A stretch of DNA of 64,000 bases, from NCBI RefSeq assembly GCF_038039215.1, contig NZ_JBBPCL010000001.1:2294001-2358000 (forward strand), written 5' to 3'. The position numbers were made by a program, and so were the translations under genes. The notes under the pieces were generated by a model. It did no database searches. It saw only the letters and a program-made list of their open reading frames with translations, and was not told where the DNA came from. Shown here in pieces: positions 62,257-64,000 of the stretch (position 1 is its first letter; each line of letters opens with the position of its first letter). The DNA is from Pseudonocardia sp. T1-2H (GTDB lineage: Bacteria; Actinomycetota; Actinomycetes; Mycobacteriales; Pseudonocardiaceae).

Positions 62257-63274
62257 CGGGCGGGGCGGTGGTGCCGCGGACGACGAGCTCGGGATCGAGC
62301 GTGATGTCCCTGGCGCCGGTACGGCCTTCGTCGAGGCGCTCGGCGGCGGCGCCGACGGCGAGGCTCGCCATCCGGGCCGCGTCCTGGCGCACGGTCGTGA
62401 GGTCGATGTGGTGCAGGCGCGCGAGTGCGCTGTCGTCGAACCCGACGACCGAGACGTCCTGCGGCACCCGGACGCCGGCGCGCAGGAAGGCGTCCAGGAT
62501 GCCGACCGCGCACCGGTCGTTGGCGGCCACGATCGCGGTCGGCAGTTCCGGCTCTGCGAGCAGGGCCCGGGCCGCGTCGCCGCCGGCCTGTTCGGTGTAG
62601 CGGCCGGGCACGATCCGGGCGAGGTCGTCGAGGCCGTGACGGCGCATGGCGTCCCGGTACCCGCGGCGCCGCTCCGCCGCTCCGGCGTCCCGACCGGCGT
62701 CGACGTGCACGATCCGCCGGTGTCCGAGCCCGGCGAGATGGTCGACGGCCTGGCCGAGCCCCGCCGCGTCGACGGTCCGGACGGTGTCCACGGCCGCCTT
62801 CCCGCCGCCCGCGCCGCGGCCGAGGACGACGACCGGGAGGGCCGCGCCGAGCTCGCTCAGCCGCGCGGGCGTGGCGACGGAACCCAGCAGGATCAGCCCC
62901 TCGCACCGGGACGCCGTGAGCGCGTCGATCGCCTCGTCCTCCGCGCGGGTGGGGGCGACGGCGGTGAGGAGGACCTCGTAGCCGAGCGCTGCGGCGGCCG
63001 GGTAGATCGCCTCGACCAGGTCCGCGTGGAAGGTGTCGTGGACGGTGAGCGTCACGCCGAGCAGCCGGCTGCGGTGGCTGCGCAGGACCTGCGCGCTGGG
63101 GTCCGGGCGGTAGCCCAGCTCGTCCGCGGCCTGCAGGACCCGCGCCCGGGAGCCCTCGCTCGGCCCCGGCGCACGCCGGATGACCAGGGACGCGAGCGCG
63201 CGGGAGACCCCCGCGCGTGCCGCGACGTCGTTGAGCGTGGGGCGCCTGGGCCGCGCGCCGGCGCTGTTCGACAC
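62246..63274 (-). CDS. LacI-family transcriptional regulator
   Basis: Encodes 342 aa. [23 protein letters not shown] (about 13-32) with hinge [20 protein letters not shown]. Effector domain: [63 protein letters not shown] at 63274 follows GGAGGGAG. The divergent dehydrogenase gene starts at 63421 and a perfect operator-like palindrome lies between them (63372-63385), so autoregulation and control of the dehydrogenase are likely. The inducer may be an inositol-like sugar. Confidence 0.9.
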   Translation of the reverse strand: MSNSAGARPRRPTLNDVAARAGVSRALASLVIRRAPGPSEGSRARVLQAADELGYRPDPSAQVLRSHRSRLLGVTLTVHDTFHADLVEAIYPAAAALGYEVLLTAVAPTRAEDEAIDALTASRCEGLILLGSVATPARLSELGAALPVVVLGRGAGGGKAAVDTVRTVDAAGLGQAVDHLAGLGHRRIVHVDAGRDAGAAERRRGYRDAMRRHGLDDLARIVPGRYTEQAGGDAARALLAEPELPTAIVAANDRCAVGILDAFLRAGVRVPQDVSVVGFDDSALARLHHIDLTTVRQDAARMASLAVGAAAERLDEGRTGARDITLDPELVVRGTTAPPVTR

Positions 63275-63371
63275 CCTGTCTCCCTCCGCCGGCGCCACCG
63301 TATCCGAGAGCGGTTGGATCGATCTCAGCGACGGTCTTGACGGCATTCGGGCCTAGGTCCCACACTCCCGT

Positions 63372-63385
63372 TTAGAACGTTCTAA
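63372..63385. promoter_or_regulatory. Perfect 14-bp LacI-type operator palindrome
   Basis: TTAGAACGTTCTAA, perfectly symmetric around CG, in a 146-bp gap between the divergent LacI and dehydrogenase genes, in otherwise GC-rich sequence. LacI proteins typically bind such sites. It lies 36 bp before the dehydrogenase ATG. Confidence 0.75.
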
Positions 63386-63420
63386 GAGGCCTCGCGGGGC
63401 CCGGTGCGAAGGAGCTTCCC

Positions 63421-64000
63421 ATGCTGCGAGTGGCCCTGTTCGGCTGCGGCCGGATCGGCCGGGTCCATGCCGAGGCGGTCGCGGGGCATCCGCGGGCCGA
63501 GCTCGCCTGGGTCTTCGACCCGGTGGAGACGGCGGCCAAGGAGGTCGCGTCGCAGTACGGCGCAGCGGCGAGCACGGACGCCGACGCGGTCCTGGCCGAC
63601 GGATCCGTCGACGCCGTGATCGTCGCCTCGCCGACGCCCACCCACGTCGACCTGCTGACCCGCGCGGTCCACGCCGGCAAGGCGGTGCTCTGCGAGAAGC
63701 CGATCGACCTGGACATCGCGCGCGTCGACGCCTGCTGGGCCGAGATCGGCGCGGCGGACCCGCTGGTCATGCTCGGCTTCAACCGCCGCTTCGACCCGTC
63801 GTTCCGCGAGATCCGGGACCGCGTCACGGCCGGGGAGATCGGCCGGCTCGAGCAGGTCGTGATCATCAGCCGGGACCCGGCGCCGCCGCCCGCGGGCTAC
63901 GTCGCGACCTCCGGCGGGCTCTTCCGGGACATGACGATCCACGACTTCGACATGGCGCTCTTCCTGCTCGGGGACGTCGTCGAGGTCCACGCGATGGGCT
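63421..64000 (+). CDS. Gfo/Idh/MocA-family dehydrogenase, N-terminal part (cut by window edge)
   Basis: 193 codons are visible before the right edge; the family length is about 335-350 aa. NAD motif VALFGCGRIGRVHAEAVAGH (residues 4-23), ASPTPTHVDLLTRAVHAGKA, CEKPIDLDIARVDACW (Glu-Lys-Pro signature with the catalytic Lys) and FNRRFDPSFREIRDRV are present. This is the inositol 2-dehydrogenase (IolG)/MocA type, which oxidises inositol or scyllo-inosamine-like substrates with NAD. It is divergent from a LacI gene. The catalytic His block (HDFDMALFLLGD) is just visible at the end. iolG or mocA cannot be distinguished here. Confidence 0.88.
   Translation, partial: MLRVALFGCGRIGRVHAEAVAGHPRAELAWVFDPVETAAKEVASQYGAAASTDADAVLADGSVDAVIVASPTPTHVDLLTRAVHAGKAVLCEKPIDLDIARVDACWAEIGAADPLVMLGFNRRFDPSFREIRDRVTAGEIGRLEQVVIISRDPAPPPAGYVATSGGLFRDMTIHDFDMALFLLGDVVEVHAMG

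Noticed and set aside
1..64000. CRISPR array, phage genes, restriction or toxin systems.
   Set aside because: No regularly spaced repeats, cas-like, phage structural, or nuclease gene sets were recognised.

Overview
The window is very GC-rich actinobacterial chromosomal DNA. Third codon positions are almost always G or C, GTG starts are frequent, and several families are typical of Pseudonocardiaceae and relatives: an NDMA-dependent alcohol dehydrogenase, DUF2267/DUF1345/DUF2945/DUF1990/DUF6158/DUF5313 proteins, and a TIGR03086 (mycothiol-transferase-like) protein. Pseudonocardia or a close relative is my best guess, from recall only. No plasmid, phage or CRISPR signal was seen. The only mobile element is one IS5-family insertion at 14348-15285.

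Layout. 1-1357: 5' end of cytochrome c oxidase subunit I and a glycosyltransferase. 1710-14127: a stress and housekeeping island with a STAS anti-anti-sigma-like protein, a GAF/PucR regulator, a SigB/SigF-type sigma factor (frame broken), two zinc alcohol/formaldehyde dehydrogenases, a glycogen-debranching-type glucosidase, a GT4 glycosyltransferase and small conserved proteins. 14348-15285: IS element. 15504-15980: RsbW-like kinase. 16369-26744: the centrepiece, a selenocysteine locus. It holds fdhABC for a molybdenum formate dehydrogenase whose large subunit has an in-frame UGA at codon 190 followed by a SECIS-like hairpin, plus selB, selA, selD and the selenocysteine tRNA (selC). 26870-35758: small conserved proteins, a Rieske protein, a SpoIIE-type phosphatase, an MBL hydrolase and an NAD formate-dehydrogenase-like protein. 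35924-43486: NDMA-dependent alcohol dehydrogenase, DegT aminotransferase, lipoprotein class A beta-lactamase, MarR/pirin pair and cold-shock protein. 44353-50418: zwf, a cupin/flavin protein pair, a LacI regulator, nicotinamide phosphoribosyltransferase (nadV) and a HAD phosphatase. 50476-58813: Lrp regulator divergent from a fused indolepyruvate ferredoxin oxidoreductase, then a BKACE-like enzyme, a methyltransferase, an MBL hydrolase and an SDR. 59593-64000: a three-component oxygenase resembling MocD-MocE-MocF of rhizopine catabolism, a LacI regulator, a perfect 14-bp operator-like palindrome, and the start of a MocA/inositol-dehydrogenase-type oxidoreductase.

How the genes fit together. 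Formaldehyde/alcohol oxidation (5163-6320, 9358-10530, 35924-37048) can feed formate to the Sec-containing formate dehydrogenase, whose full biosynthetic machinery lies beside it. STAS, sigma factor, kinase and phosphatase genes scattered over 1.7-30.6 kb are the parts of a partner-switching stress circuit. The right end looks like methylated-inositol (rhizopine-like) catabolism under LacI control.

Data caveat. Eight genes (4250, 16005, 27245, 37209, 41260, 45979, 48236, 55426) are split by what looks like a one-base error; seven need one base restored, mostly in short G or C runs. I read this as sequence error or recent decay rather than programmed frameshifting. All family assignments come from reading translations; no database search was run.
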